Below are positions 51,972 through 61,125 of a DNA stretch of 64,000 nucleotides, piece by piece. The notes beneath the pieces were generated by a model, which had not been told where the DNA came from, made no database searches, and saw only the letters and a list, made by a program, of their open reading frames with translations. This stretch comes from Dolomitihabitans soli. GTDB lineage: Bacteria > Actinomycetota > Actinomycetes > Streptosporangiales > Streptosporangiaceae. Numbering within the stretch: position 1 is the stretch's first letter; each line of letters starts with the position of its first letter. The stretch lies in contig NZ_JAKNTW010000024.1 of assembly GCF_022213955.1 (NCBI RefSeq), positions 1 to 64,000 of the forward strand, read 5' to 3'. The translations under genes were made by a program, and so were the position numbers.

Positions 51972-53921
51972 TCAGCGGGGTGCGGCGACGAGCGCCTTGG
52001 TCAGTGGCTGGACGGGACTTCTCAGCACCTGTTCCGCCGTGCCCTCCTCGATGATCCGCCCGCCGTCCACCACCACGACGCGATCCGCCAGCCGGGCGAC
52101 GACTCCCATGTCATGGCTGACCAGGATCAGGCCGAGTCCTCGCGCACGGCCGAGGTCGCCGATCGGCTCGCCGGACGAATCGCGACCCGGCCCGTCGAGC
52201 GGCCCGCCGAACGAACCACGGTCCAGTCCCCCGGGCCCGTCAACGCGCACGTCCCGGCGCCGGCCGTCGGGGACGTCAAGGGCCGCGTCACGGCCCAGGC
52301 CACCGGGAACGCCGACGGACGCGTCACGGCGCAACTCGTCGAGCAGGTCGAGGATGCCGGCCTGGACGAGCGTGTCGAGGCCGGAGGTGATCTCGTCGCA
52401 GATCAGCACCCTCGGCCCGGCGAGCAGCGCACGGGCCAGTGCGGCACGCTGGAGTTCGCCGCCCGAGAGCGCAGGGGGCCGCCGCTCCGCCGTACGGGCG
52501 TCGAGGCCCGTCCGCGCCAGCATGTCCAGCGCCGCGTCGTGCGCGGCGGCGGCCGGGAGACCCCGCAGACGTACGGCGGAGCGGGCGACCTGGGCGGCCA
52601 CGGTGCGCAGCGGGTCGAAGGAGGCTCTGGCGTCCTGGAAGACGTACTGGACGCCGGCCACGTCGCGGCGGTTCCTCCTCGCCAGGCGGCGGGGCAGGGG
52701 GCGGCCGTCCAGGGAGACGGCCCCGCCGGTCGGCGGGTGCAGGCCGGCCACGCATCGGGCCAGGGTGGTCTTGCCGCTGCCCGATCGTCCGACCACAGCC
52801 AGGCACTCCCCCGCCTGGACGGCCAGCGTCACGTCATGCAGCACGGTCGACCGACGATGCCCGGCCGTCAACCGGGTGACCTGAACCAGCGCGGCTCCCG
52901 GCCGGCCCGCCCATCCTGCTCCCGTCGCCATCGCCTCGGCTCCTCGCGGCCCTGACCGGCGTGGCTCCCCGCCCGGCTGCGCGAAGGCGATGAGCGCGGC
53001 TCCGGGCCGGCCTGATTCCGTCGCCGACAGCCCGGTGACCTCGATTTCCGCGGCTTCCGGCGCGTCCGCTCGCCCTGGTCTCATGGCCGGTCGCATGGCC
53101 GGTTGCGCGGCGATGAGCCTGCGGGTGTAGTCGTGCGCGGGGCTCTCCAGGATCGTGCCGGCGGGCCCCGACTCGACGGCCCGCCCGGCCCGCATCACCA
53201 CCACGTGGTCGGCCAGCGCCCGGACCATGTCGAGGTCGTGACTGAGCAGCACCACGGCGACGCCCTGGGCGCGCACACCGCCGAGCTCCGCTGTGACCTC
53301 GCGGCGGATGACCGGGTCCTGGCCGGTGGTGGGCTCGTCGGCGACGATCAGCACGGGATCGAGGAGAAGCGCCTGAGCCAGGACGACCCGCTGCTGCTGG
53401 CCGCCGGAGAGCTGGTGCGGGTAGCGGCCGAGCAGCGCGGCGGGGAGCCGGGCCCGGCGGGCCGCGTCCAGGACCCGTTCCCACGCGTTCGCCGCGCCGG
53501 CGCCACGCCCGGCGAGGGCGAGGCGGGCCGCCCTGCCCGGCGGCCCGGCGGGAACGAGACGGGCCGCACCGTCCGGCGGCCCGGCGGGAGCGGGGCCGGA
53601 GGTACCGGCCCTGGCCCGGCTGCGGGCGATCTCCTTGAGCACCGCGCCGACCCGGCGGGCGGGGTTGAGCACGGCGGACGGGTGCTGTGGCACGTAGGCC
53701 ACCGCGCCCGCCGCACGGCGGATCTCGCCGGACAGCCGCACCCCGGGCGAGTGCTCGCCGAGCAGCGCGAGACCGATGGTGGTCTTGCCGCTGCCCGAGG
53801 CCCCGACCAGCGCGAGCACCTCACCGGCGGCCAGCGCGAAGGACACGCCGTCCACCAGCGTGCGCCCACCGGCCTCGGCCGTCAGGCCGGTCACCTCCAG
53901 CACGGACCCGGACGGGTTCAC
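51972..53921 (-). CDS. Fused double ATP-binding protein of a Dpp/Nik-type ABC importer
   Basis: A 649-residue fusion of both ATPases. Domain 1 has Walker A GASGSGKTT (residues 40-48), signature LSGGQQQRV and Walker B VLIVADEPTTGQD. Domain 2 has Walker A GRSGSGKTT, signature LSGGELQRA and Walker B VLICDEITSGLD. Two low-complexity insertions stand out: a Pro/Ala/Gly-rich repeat before the first signature motif, and an Asp/Gly/Arg-rich stretch of about 60 residues between the second D-loop and H-loop (LILVSHDMG). GTG 53921 overlaps the permease stop (GTGA). Confidence 0.9.
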   Translation of the reverse strand: MNPSGSVLEVTGLTAEAGGRTLVDGVSFALAAGEVLALVGASGSGKTTIGLALLGEHSPGVRLSGEIRRAAGAVAYVPQHPSAVLNPARRVGAVLKEIARSRARAGTSGPAPAGPPDGAARLVPAGPPGRAARLALAGRGAGAANAWERVLDAARRARLPAALLGRYPHQLSGGQQQRVVLAQALLLDPVLIVADEPTTGQDPVIRREVTAELGGVRAQGVAVVLLSHDLDMVRALADHVVVMRAGRAVESGPAGTILESPAHDYTRRLIAAQPAMRPAMRPGRADAPEAAEIEVTGLSATESGRPGAALIAFAQPGGEPRRSGPRGAEAMATGAGWAGRPGAALVQVTRLTAGHRRSTVLHDVTLAVQAGECLAVVGRSGSGKTTLARCVAGLHPPTGGAVSLDGRPLPRRLARRNRRDVAGVQYVFQDARASFDPLRTVAAQVARSAVRLRGLPAAAAHDAALDMLARTGLDARTAERRPPALSGGELQRAALARALLAGPRVLICDEITSGLDTLVQAGILDLLDELRRDASVGVPGGLGRDAALDVPDGRRRDVRVDGPGGLDRGSFGGPLDGPGRDSSGEPIGDLGRARGLGLILVSHDMGVVARLADRVVVVDGGRIIEEGTAEQVLRSPVQPLTKALVAAPR

Positions 53922-54730
53922 GGGTTCCTGCCTTTCCGCGCGCGCAGCGCGCCGTCGAACACCAGGTTGGTCCCCACCGACAAGGCCACGATCAGCAGCG
54001 CGGGGACCAGCACGGCCCACGGCTGGAGGAACATGCCGGTGCGGTTGCGGTCCACCATGACCGCCCAGTCGCTCGCGTCGGGCGGCACGCCGACGCCCAG
54101 GAAGCTCGCCGACGCGACCAGGTACAACGCGCCGACCAGGCGCGCGCCGAGGTCGGCCAGCAGCGGGCCCAGCATCGACCGCCCCACATAGCCGACCGCC
54201 CTGCGCCACCACGTCTCCCCCTGCGACCGCATCGCCTCCAGCACCGGCCGGGCGGCGATCTCCAGCCCCGCCGCCCTGGAGACCCGGGCCACCTCGGGGA
54301 GGCCGATCAGCGCGACGATGACGACCAACGCGGCGGAGCCGGGCGCGGCGATGGCGGCCAGCAGGATGAGCAGCAGCAGCGACGGGACCGCCAGGAGCAG
54401 GTCCAGCGGGCGCATCAACAGCTCATCGACCCACCGCCGCCCGGCCATCGCGGCGGCCACGCCGAGCGGCACCCCCACGGCGTACGCGAGCAGGGTCGCC
54501 AGCAGCGCCACCAGCACCACCGAGCGCCCACCGAGCAGCACCTGCTCCCACACGTCACGGCCGACGAAGTCGGTGCCGAGCGGCGGCCCCGCGGCGAAGG
54601 ACACGCCGCGCGGCTCGGGAGCGCCCGCGAGCCACGGCCCCAGCAGCGCCAGCCCCAGCGGTACGGCGAGCAACACGGCGCCGAGGCCGGGACGAACCAA
54701 CCGGCGGACACGTGTCACCGGTGGGCTCAT
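53918..54730 (-). CDS. Dpp/Nik-type ABC transporter permease, DppC-like (operon 3)
   Basis: A 270-residue permease, shorter than usual at the N-terminus. It shows PLGTDFVGRDVWEQVLLGG, the helix ending LLAVPSLLLLILLAAIAAPG and the EAA-type loop (PVLEAMRSQGETWWRRAVGY). The end VGTNLVFDGALRARKGRNP is typical. ATG 54730 overlaps the stop of the DppB-like gene. Confidence 0.88.
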   Translation of the reverse strand: MSPPVTRVRRLVRPGLGAVLLAVPLGLALLGPWLAGAPEPRGVSFAAGPPLGTDFVGRDVWEQVLLGGRSVVLVALLATLLAYAVGVPLGVAAAMAGRRWVDELLMRPLDLLLAVPSLLLLILLAAIAAPGSAALVVIVALIGLPEVARVSRAAGLEIAARPVLEAMRSQGETWWRRAVGYVGRSMLGPLLADLGARLVGALYLVASASFLGVGVPPDASDWAVMVDRNRTGMFLQPWAVLVPALLIVALSVGTNLVFDGALRARKGRNP

Positions 54731-55671
54731 TGGGTGCCCGCCGCGCCCGGGGTCAGGCGGAAGGTGGTGAGGTCGGCGGCGAGGTTGACCAGGATCGTGG
54801 TGCCGGCGAACAGCACACAGAGTCCCTGGATGACCGGGATGTCCCTGGCGGCCACCGAGTCGGTCAGCACCGTGCCGAGGCCGGGGATCACGAACACCGC
54901 CTCGACCACGATCACGCCGCCGAGCAGCCAGTCGGTGGTCCTGGCGAGTTGCTGCACACCGGGGGCGAGCGCGTTGGGCAGGGCGTGCGCCAGCCGTACG
55001 CGGCGGGGCGAGAGGCCCAGGCGCAGCGCGTGCCGTACGTAGCCGGAGCCGAGGGCGTCGATCATGCCCGCGCGGATCAGGCGGCTGAGCGAGCAGATCG
55101 GGCGGGCGAGCAGGACCACGACCGGCAGGACCAGCAGGGCGGGCTGGTCCAGCAGGTCGGGGCCGGCGCCGACGGCGGTGGGCGGGAACCAGCCGAGCCC
55201 GACGGCGAACACCGCGACCAGCACCACGCCGAGCGCGAACTCGGGGATGGAGTACAGCCCGACGGTGACGGCGGTGAGCGTCCGGTCCAGGAGCCCGCCC
55301 TCGCGCGTCGCCGCGACGACTCCGGCGACGACCGAGATCGGGACGAGCGCCAGCAGGGTCGCCGTCGCGAGCAGCAGGCTGGGGAGGAGGCTGCTCGCCA
55401 GCAGTTCGGCGACCGGGCGGCCGGAGACCAGGGAGACGCCGAGGTCGCCGCCGAACAGGCCGAGCAGCCAGCCGGCCCAGCGTTCCACCGCCGGGCGGTC
55501 GAGTTCGAGGGCGTGCCTGAGCTGGGCGATCCGCTCCTCGTCGGGGATGTCGCCGGCGAGCACCACGGCGGCGTCGCCGGGCAGCGCCTCGGTGAGCGCG
55601 AACACCAGCGTGGCCACCGCGACGATCTGCGCCAGGCCGAGGAGGAGCCGCCGCAGGGTGTAGCGGGTCAT
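54727..55671 (-). CDS. Dpp/Nik-type ABC transporter permease, DppB-like (operon 3)
   Basis: A 314-residue permease with the start RYTLRRLLLGLAQIVAVATLVF, TEALPGDAAVVL, GDLGVSLVSGRPV and the helix LYSIPEFALGVVLVAVF. The EAA-type loop reads YVRHALRLGLSPRRVRLAHALPN. ATG 55671 lies two bases after the binding-protein stop. Confidence 0.9.
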   Translation of the reverse strand: MTRYTLRRLLLGLAQIVAVATLVFALTEALPGDAAVVLAGDIPDEERIAQLRHALELDRPAVERWAGWLLGLFGGDLGVSLVSGRPVAELLASSLLPSLLLATATLLALVPISVVAGVVAATREGGLLDRTLTAVTVGLYSIPEFALGVVLVAVFAVGLGWFPPTAVGAGPDLLDQPALLVLPVVVLLARPICSLSRLIRAGMIDALGSGYVRHALRLGLSPRRVRLAHALPNALAPGVQQLARTTDWLLGGVIVVEAVFVIPGLGTVLTDSVAARDIPVIQGLCVLFAGTTILVNLAADLTTFRLTPGAAGTQ

Positions 55672-55673
55672 GC

Positions 55674-57215
55674 TCAACCGAGCCACACCTTGTCGAACCG
55701 GGCCCAGTCGAGCGTGTTGGCGGGCGCGTTGGCCACGCCGTGCAGCCGCTGCGCGGTGCCGAGCAGCCAGTCGGCGAACCCCCAGATCAGAAAGCCGCCC
55801 TCGGCGTGCAGGACGCGTTGCATGTCCAGGTAGATCTCCCGGCGTCGTCCTTCGTCGGCGGTGGCCACGGCCTTGTCGTAGAGGGCGTCGAACTCGGGGC
55901 GCGCCCACTTGGTGGCGTTGGTGGTGGAGCCGCTGAGCAGGCGCTGGGACAGGTGCGTCTCGATGGGCATGGCTCCCGACCGGTAGCAGCAGATCGTGCC
56001 CTCGTTCAGGATGTCGGCCCAGTAGGTGTCCTTGTTGCCCACTTTGGCGGTCACGTCGAGGCCGATCTGCCGTGCCTGGTCGGCGAACACGCCGGCCGCC
56101 TCCAGGAAGCCGGCGGCCGCCGCCGAGGTGTCGAGCTGGATCTTCAGCCCCTTCGCGCCCGCCTTCTCCACCAGCCACCTGGCCCGGTCGAGGTCGCGGG
56201 CGCGCTGCGGGATCTCCTTCGCGTAGTACTGGTAGTCCTTGCCGAACAGGTCGTTGCCGATCGTCCCCGCCCCCGAGAGCACGCTGTCGATCATCTGCGG
56301 GCGGTCGGCGAGCAGGAACATGGCCTCGCGCAGGCCCGGGTCGTCGAACGGCGGGCGGTCCACCTTCATGGCGAGGGCCTGCATGCCGCTGTTGTTCAGC
56401 CGGATCACGTTCAGGCGCCCGCCGCCCTCGTAGGTGCGGGCGGTGGCGGGCGTCAGGTCGTGGGCGTACTCCGCCTGGCCGCCGAGCACCGCGTTCACCC
56501 GGGCGGACTCCTCGTTCGCCAGGAGGTACTCCAGCTCGTCGAGGTGGGCCGGACCCTCCCAGTAGTCCGGGTGGCGCTTCAGCAGCAGCGACCGGCCGGG
56601 AGTGAAGGAGACGAAGGAGAAGGGTCCCGACCCGACGGGACGCGCGAACTCCTCGGTCCCGTCCGGCACGATGTACGCGCCGAAGGCGGCCAGCACGTTG
56701 GGGAACTCGGCGAACGGCCGTTTCAGCGCGAACTCCACGGTGCGGTCGCCGACGGCCCGGCTGTTCCTCAGGTCGATCAGGGCCAGGTTGGCCCTGGCGC
56801 GGAAGGTCCGCGTGCCGTCGGCGATCCGGGCGTAGCTGTGCAGCACGTCGGCCGCCCGCACCGGCCGCCCGTCGTGGAAGCTCGCCTCGCGCAGCGTGAT
56901 CCGCCACGTGCTGAGCTTCTTGTCCGGCTCCCAGCCCTGGGCCAGCCGGGGGACGATCGACACGTCGGTGCCGTAGTCCGCGAGCTTGTCGAACATGGCC
57001 TTGGCCCGGGACGCCTCGACGAAAAGGTTCGCCAGGTGCGGATCGAGGGTCTCCTGCGCGCCGCCCCCGGCGAACACGGCGCGGAGCCGTCCGCCCTTTC
57101 TCGGCGGTACGGCGCCGCGCGGCCGGCCCGGGGCCGGCGTCGTGCCGCATCCGGTGAGTGCGGCGGCGGACAGCATGGCGGCGGCGCCGAGGAAGGATCG
57201 GCGGTCATAGTGCAT
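55674..57215 (-). CDS. Family 5 solute-binding lipoprotein, Dpp/Nik/opine type (operon 3)
   Basis: A 513-residue binding protein. The N-terminus DRRSFLGAAAMLSAAALTGCG combines a twin-arginine pattern with a lipobox, suggesting Tat export and lipid anchoring. The body has the family 5 features ETLDPHLAN, VGSGPFSFVSFTPG and LTPATARTY. ATG 57215 is chosen; TTG 57224 would add three residues. No clear Shine-Dalgarno is visible, and a Fur/Zur-like palindrome overlaps the start region, so the mRNA may have a very short leader. It opens operon 3. The ligand could be a metal-chelate; this is inference. Confidence 0.85.
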   Translation of the reverse strand: MHYDRRSFLGAAAMLSAAALTGCGTTPAPGRPRGAVPPRKGGRLRAVFAGGGAQETLDPHLANLFVEASRAKAMFDKLADYGTDVSIVPRLAQGWEPDKKLSTWRITLREASFHDGRPVRAADVLHSYARIADGTRTFRARANLALIDLRNSRAVGDRTVEFALKRPFAEFPNVLAAFGAYIVPDGTEEFARPVGSGPFSFVSFTPGRSLLLKRHPDYWEGPAHLDELEYLLANEESARVNAVLGGQAEYAHDLTPATARTYEGGGRLNVIRLNNSGMQALAMKVDRPPFDDPGLREAMFLLADRPQMIDSVLSGAGTIGNDLFGKDYQYYAKEIPQRARDLDRARWLVEKAGAKGLKIQLDTSAAAAGFLEAAGVFADQARQIGLDVTAKVGNKDTYWADILNEGTICCYRSGAMPIETHLSQRLLSGSTTNATKWARPEFDALYDKAVATADEGRRREIYLDMQRVLHAEGGFLIWGFADWLLGTAQRLHGVANAPANTLDWARFDKVWLG

Positions 57216-57224
57216 GGGTAGCAA

Positions 57225-57239
57225 TGGTAACGATTTTCA
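57225..57239. promoter_or_regulatory. Zur/Fur-family-like box over the operon 3 promoter
   Basis: TGGTAACGATTTTCA resembles the actinobacterial Zur consensus TGAAAACGATTTTCA, with one perfect half and three differences in the other; it is flanked by AT on the far side. It lies 10 bases before the binding-protein ATG, ideal for repression. The rest of the gap to 57461 is GC-rich and holds no gene that I can see. Confidence 0.5.
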
Positions 57240-57461
57240 TAATCGCCGCAAATCGCCCCTCGGCACGAGCGATGAGCCCGGCCACCGTGATCGGTACGGA
57301 AGTGTGTTTCCCCGGCCGTCAGACCGAGGCTCCGCTACCCAGCGGCGGCCCTGCTCAAGATGACGGCTTTCAGTCGAAGAGATTCGGCCAATTGCCGCTG
57401 CGAACCCGGACGTCCGCGCGTGGGCTGCTTTCCCTGGGTGACGTGGAGTTCAGGGGCGGGC

Positions 57462-58040
57462 CTAGAGACCCAGGCCGGACTCCAGGTGCGCGAGTGCCCT
57501 GTCGATCTCGGCGGGCCCGTCCATGTCGGGGTCGTGTGCCCATTGCAGCCAGACCATGGCCACGACCCCGAGGACCGCGCCGATGGCGTTCCGGATCCGA
57601 GGGTCGCCCGCATCGCATCCGGCCCTGTCCGTCAGGACCTCGGAGATCTCCCGTAGCAAGGGGGGGCTCTTGCGCAGGTTGGCGGCAAGCAGTTCAGGGA
57701 CGGTCGTTGCGAACACCTCCCGTGCGTACCCCGCAGCGATCTCGTCGGCGGTCAGGGAGGCGAACGCCGTACGGAATGCGCCGCGCAGGACGGCGACCGG
57801 TTCTCCCGGTGGCTGGACGTGGAGCGCTTCGATGAGCGGGGGGGAGTGATCGAGGGTGACCAGGTCCTCCTTCGTCGGAAAGTAGCGGAAGAAGGTGGCG
57901 GGGGAGATCTCGGCGGCCTCGGCTATCTGGTCGATGGTGGTGGCGTTGTAGCCGCGTTCGCGGAAGAGCCTGAACGCTTCGCGCAGGATCGTCTCCCTGG
58001 TCTTGGCCTTCTTACGTTCGCGTAGTCCACCGGTCGCCAT
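57462..58040 (-). CDS. TetR-family regulator divergent from the P450 gene cluster
   Basis: A 192-residue TetR regulator. The helix-turn-helix spans [20 protein letters not shown] and [20 protein letters not shown]; the ligand domain follows. It is divergent from the P450 cluster across an 80-base gap with a palindromic site, so it most likely represses that cluster and itself. Confidence 0.9.
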   Translation of the reverse strand: MATGGLRERKKAKTRETILREAFRLFRERGYNATTIDQIAEAAEISPATFFRYFPTKEDLVTLDHSPPLIEALHVQPPGEPVAVLRGAFRTAFASLTADEIAAGYAREVFATTVPELLAANLRKSPPLLREISEVLTDRAGCDAGDPRIRNAIGAVLGVVAMVWLQWAHDPDMDGPAEIDRALAHLESGLGL

Positions 58041-58056
58041 GTCCTTATTCTACTAG

Positions 58057-58072
58057 ACCACCAAATGATGGT
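58057..58072. promoter_or_regulatory. TetR-type operator in the tetR/P450 gap
   Basis: ACCACCAAATGATGGT is a palindrome with 6 of 8 pairs matching. It lies in the AT-rich gap between the divergent tetR gene and the P450 cluster. Confidence 0.55.
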
Positions 58073-58120
58073 GTACTCTCATAAAAGAGCCAACTGTCAT
58101 AATCCTGGAACGGGAGAGCC

Positions 58121-58279
58121 ATGCCAGTTCGCGGCACCCGCAGGTGGTGGGCACTGGGGGTCCTCGCTGTCGGCCTGCCGGCCACCATGCACTCCCACGC
58201 CGACGCCGCCGTGCTCGCAGCCTCGGCGAACTTCGAACGAGCCATGCTCTGGGCCCACCTGCGGCCCACCGACCTTTGA
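58121..58279 (+). pseudogene. N-terminal remnant of an MFS-type transporter upstream of the P450 gene
   Basis: A 52-codon frame with a good ribosome site (GGGAGAG) begins [20 protein letters not shown], which is how DHA2-type MFS drug transporters start. The rest of the membrane protein is missing; the frame ends 13 bases before the P450 ATG. It may be a deletion remnant or a short leader peptide translated before the P450. Confidence 0.45.
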
Positions 58280-58292
58280 AGGAGCTGTCTCC

Positions 58293-59522
58293 ATGCGCGA
58301 TCAGAACCTCGAAACCCCCACGACCCTGCCCATCCGGCGCGATCCCGCCTGCCCGTTCGACCCGCCCCCGGAGCTGACGCGGCTGGGTGAATCCCAGCCG
58401 CTGACCCGACTCGCTTTCCCCGACGGCCACGTCGGCTGGCTGGTCACCGGCTACGACGCCGCCCGCGCCGTACTGTCCGACCCCCGCTTCACCGCCCGAC
58501 CCGAACTCAAGCACTCGCCGCTCCCCCGGCCCAACGTCCGCCCCGGCGGCCACGACAAGCCACCCGCGCCAGGGTGGTTCGCCGGCATGGACCGGCCCGA
58601 GCACACCCGATACCGTCGGCTGCTCACCGGCCAGTTCACCGTCCGCAGGATGAAGGCCCTCGAACCGCACATCGCTCGAATCACCGCCGATCAGCTGGAC
58701 GCCATGGCCGCGGCCGGCCCACCGGCCGACCTCGTGCAGGCGTTCGCGCTGCCCATCCCCTCCCTGGTGATCTGTGAGCTGCTCGGCGTCCCCTATGGCG
58801 ACCACGCGTTCTTCGAGGAGCAGACGACCGTGGTAGTCAACATGGACAGCACAGAGGCGCAGGCGATGACCGCCACGGGCAACCTGTCCGGCTACCTGAA
58901 CGATCTAGTACGGCAGAAGCGGGCCAGGCCCACCGACGACCTGCTGAGCAGCCTGATCACCGAGAGCGACCTGACCGACGAGGAACTCACCAACATCGCC
59001 CTTCTGCTGCTGGTGGCCGGACATGAGACCACCGCGAACATGCTCGCCCTGGGTGCTTTCGCCCTCCTGCAACATCCTCACCAGCTCGCCGCCTTCCGCG
59101 CCGACACCGCACTGACCGAAACCGCGGTCGAGGAGCTGATGCGCTACCTGACCATCGTCCACCTGGCCACACCCAACCGCGCCGCGTCGGCGGACGTCGA
59201 GGTCGGCGGTCAGATCATCCGCAAGGGCGAGACGGTGGTCATGGGGTTGCCCGCCGTCAACCGCGACCCCGGGCAGTTCGCGGATCCCGACGCGCTGCGC
59301 CTGGACCGTACCGACGCCAGACATCACCTGGCCTTCGGACACGGCGTGCACCAGTGTCTGGGCCAGCAGCTCGCCCGGATCGAGATGCGCATCGCCTATC
59401 GCGCCCTGTTCGACCGCTTCCCCACCCTGTGCCTCGCGGTGCCGGCCGCCGAGATCCCCATGCGCGAGGCCTCCTTCGTCTACGGTGTGTGGCAGCTCCC
59501 GGTCACCTGGGAGCAGGCATGA
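58293..59522 (+). CDS. Cytochrome P450, CYP105-like
   Basis: A 409-residue class I bacterial P450. The I-helix oxygen-binding motif AGHETT is at 242-247, the K-helix ExxR at Glu281-Arg284 and the heme loop [10 protein letters not shown] has the thiolate Cys355. The early [23 protein letters not shown] stretch is typical of CYP105-type enzymes, which hydroxylate varied substrates including xenobiotics. ATG 58293 follows GAAGGAG. It overlaps the ferredoxin gene by four bases (ATGA), giving it a dedicated electron donor. The substrate is unknown. Confidence 0.95.
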   Translation: MRDQNLETPTTLPIRRDPACPFDPPPELTRLGESQPLTRLAFPDGHVGWLVTGYDAARAVLSDPRFTARPELKHSPLPRPNVRPGGHDKPPAPGWFAGMDRPEHTRYRRLLTGQFTVRRMKALEPHIARITADQLDAMAAAGPPADLVQAFALPIPSLVICELLGVPYGDHAFFEEQTTVVVNMDSTEAQAMTATGNLSGYLNDLVRQKRARPTDDLLSSLITESDLTDEELTNIALLLLVAGHETTANMLALGAFALLQHPHQLAAFRADTALTETAVEELMRYLTIVHLATPNRAASADVEVGGQIIRKGETVVMGLPAVNRDPGQFADPDALRLDRTDARHHLAFGHGVHQCLGQQLARIEMRIAYRALFDRFPTLCLAVPAAEIPMREASFVYGVWQLPVTWEQA

Positions 59523-59719
59523 GAGTGATCGTCGATGAGGACCGCTGCGTGGCCAGTGGCCAGTGCGTCATGACCGCAGCGGACGTCTTCGATCAGCGCG
59601 AAGAGGATGGAATCGTCGTCCTCCTCGACCCCAAGCCACACCGCGGCCTGCACGACGAGGTCCACAACGCCGTCATGCTCTGCCCCGCCGGAGCCATCCG
59701 CGTCCAGGAGGAATCGTGA
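59519..59719 (+). CDS. Ferredoxin of the [3Fe-4S] P450-partner type
   Basis: A 66-residue small acidic ferredoxin. Three cluster Cys residues are placed as in SoyB/Fdx partners of CYP105 enzymes: Cys10, Cys16 and Cys55 (DRCVASGQC ... LCPAGAI). A Cys-x2-Cys pair is absent, so a [3Fe-4S] cluster is expected. It passes electrons from a reductase encoded elsewhere to the P450 made from the same mRNA. Confidence 0.93.
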   Translation: MRVIVDEDRCVASGQCVMTAADVFDQREEDGIVVLLDPKPHRGLHDEVHNAVMLCPAGAIRVQEES

Positions 59720-59977
59720 CGGCGCCGACAGCAGCGACGGCGTGTCATGCTCCATCGCCCGGTCCAACGGAAACTGCGCTAGCTCCTTCAGCGACTCCCC
59801 CACCGGTCGGCACCGGCTTCCAATCCAGATACTTCAGCACCAGGTTCGTCGGATTCTCCGCAGTCGCTACGTGGACCCCGCTCGCAGCCGCACGTCCAGC
59901 ACGACCTCGGGGTGGGGCAGGGTGGCCGGGCGCGAGGAGACCGCGCAATGGGGAGGCAGAGCCAGGTGCAGTCCTGG
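59720..59977. other. Gene-poor debris between ferredoxin and a membrane protein gene
   Basis: A GTG-initiated frame overlaps the ferredoxin stop but its product is low-complexity and matches nothing that I recognise. On the minus strand a short stretch reads ENPTNLVLKYLDWKP, possibly a fragment of another gene. Bases 59883-59930 are an exact copy of part of the rhodanese gene. I see no functional gene here. Confidence 0.5.
59883..59930 (+). repeat. 48-bp direct repeat, copy 1
   Basis: Identical over 48 bases to 61349-61396, which lies inside the MBL/rhodanese gene. On the minus strand this copy also encodes PATLPHPEVVLDVRLR, then runs into a stop codon within a few codons. It is therefore a detached fragment of that gene. 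Confidence 0.9.
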
Positions 59978-60826
59978 TCAATCGCGTGTGTCGGCGAGTC
60001 CGGCAGAGATGATCTGGATCGATCGGACCTGGTTTCTACCTGACAGGGTTCTGATTTCTTCCAGCTCTGCGGAGGCGATGAATCCGTACATCTTGCCGTT
60101 CTTCGCACGACTTCGGAGATCGACCAGGTCGAGCCCCAGTTTGGCGAGAAGCGGAGCATCGTCGTCGCGAAGAGCGGCAACCCAGAGTTGGAACCCCTCG
60201 GAAGCGCGCAGAAGCTCATCCGGCGGGCAGGGAAGGTTTCTGTCTCGGCAGAAATGCGTGTCCCAGGAGACCGGCCCGCCGGCTCTGCCCCGTTCGGTGA
60301 AGATGGCGACGTCGATGCCGTTGGGCAGCCAGAGGTCCACCGCATTTTCGGTCATCGGCTCGGAAAGCCAGACGACGAGGAGCGCGCGTAGCTGGTGCTG
60401 GGGATCGCTGAGGCTGAGGAAAGCGCGATCGTCGGGCAACAAGGGACTCGATACGGGCTCGCGAATGGCTCCCGTGAGTCTCCACGGCCTGAGAAGCGGT
60501 TGAGTCACTTCACCGGACGATAGAAGCTCGATGTTCTCCCGTCGCGTCGCCTCCGGTCCGCGAATAAGGGGGTAGGCGGGCCGGGGATCCAGCAGGACGG
60601 GGACGCTCACGTCCTGGAGACTCTGGTGCGCCTCGGAGGCGTCATCGATCCGTATGCGGTAGTCGGGATGGGATGCGGCCAGGCCGTTGGCCAAGACGAA
60701 GGCGGCTCGTTCGCTGGAGACGCCGGCCTGCGGGGATCGCATCCAGCCCACGCCCAGCGCGAGGACCGTTGTGACCACCAGGGCAATGGCTAAGGGCAGG
60801 CGGTGACGGCGCCCGACGGATAACAT
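59978..60826 (-). CDS. Membrane-anchored protein of unknown function
   Basis: A 282-residue protein with one N-terminal membrane helix (LPLAIALVVTTVLALGVGWM) and an extracytoplasmic domain. No known motif is recognised; CRDRNLPCPPDEL contains the only two Cys residues of the domain and could form a disulfide. ATG 60826 is preceded by GGAG; a frame running further upstream belongs to other remnants. It is the only intact-looking gene in a rearranged stretch between two copies of a 48-bp repeat. Confidence 0.55.
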   Translation of the reverse strand: MLSVGRRHRLPLAIALVVTTVLALGVGWMRSPQAGVSSERAAFVLANGLAASHPDYRIRIDDASEAHQSLQDVSVPVLLDPRPAYPLIRGPEATRRENIELLSSGEVTQPLLRPWRLTGAIREPVSSPLLPDDRAFLSLSDPQHQLRALLVVWLSEPMTENAVDLWLPNGIDVAIFTERGRAGGPVSWDTHFCRDRNLPCPPDELLRASEGFQLWVAALRDDDAPLLAKLGLDLVDLRSRAKNGKMYGFIASAELEEIRTLSGRNQVRSIQIISAGLADTRD

Positions 60827-60944
60827 GGCTGTCTCCATTCCGAATGGTCGACGGGGGTGCCGGCCATCAAGATGACCGGCGCCCAGCCGCATGCTAGTTG
60901 TCGTTCGTCGGTGGCATAGGGGCTTGATCGACATTGGTGGCTCT

Positions 60945-61111
60945 GGTCGGGCAACGGCTGGGCGGTCGCGGAGCCGGGCGACATCGCCGACGGACCCGAG
61001 GCGCGGCCGGTCGGCGGGCTCGCCCGGCACCCAGGTGGTGACGATCCAGGGGCGCGCGAACAGCGCGGCGGGCTCGCCGAGGCGTTGTGGTGCGCCCGCC
61101 GCTTCAAGCCA
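60945..61111 (-). pseudogene. Fragment of an aminoglycoside-phosphotransferase-family gene
   Basis: Below the end of the rhodanese gene, one minus-strand frame reads WLEAAGAPQRLGEP, FARPWIVTTWVPGEP and ADRPRLGSVGDVARLRDRP. This matches the part of APH-family kinases that joins the two lobes. It is closed by a stop upstream and lacks both the N-terminal lobe and the catalytic loop, so it is a remnant. Confidence 0.5.
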
Positions 61112-61125
61112 TGCTCAGGACACGC

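Noticed and set aside
57462-59719. Start of a secondary-metabolite gene cluster
   Set aside because: A P450 and ferredoxin alone, with no synthase, cyclase or transferase nearby, do not support a biosynthetic cluster.
59716-60012. GTG-initiated frame overlapping the ferredoxin stop
   Set aside because: Its product is low-complexity, has no recognisable domain and runs through the 48-bp repeat fragment; coding is unlikely.
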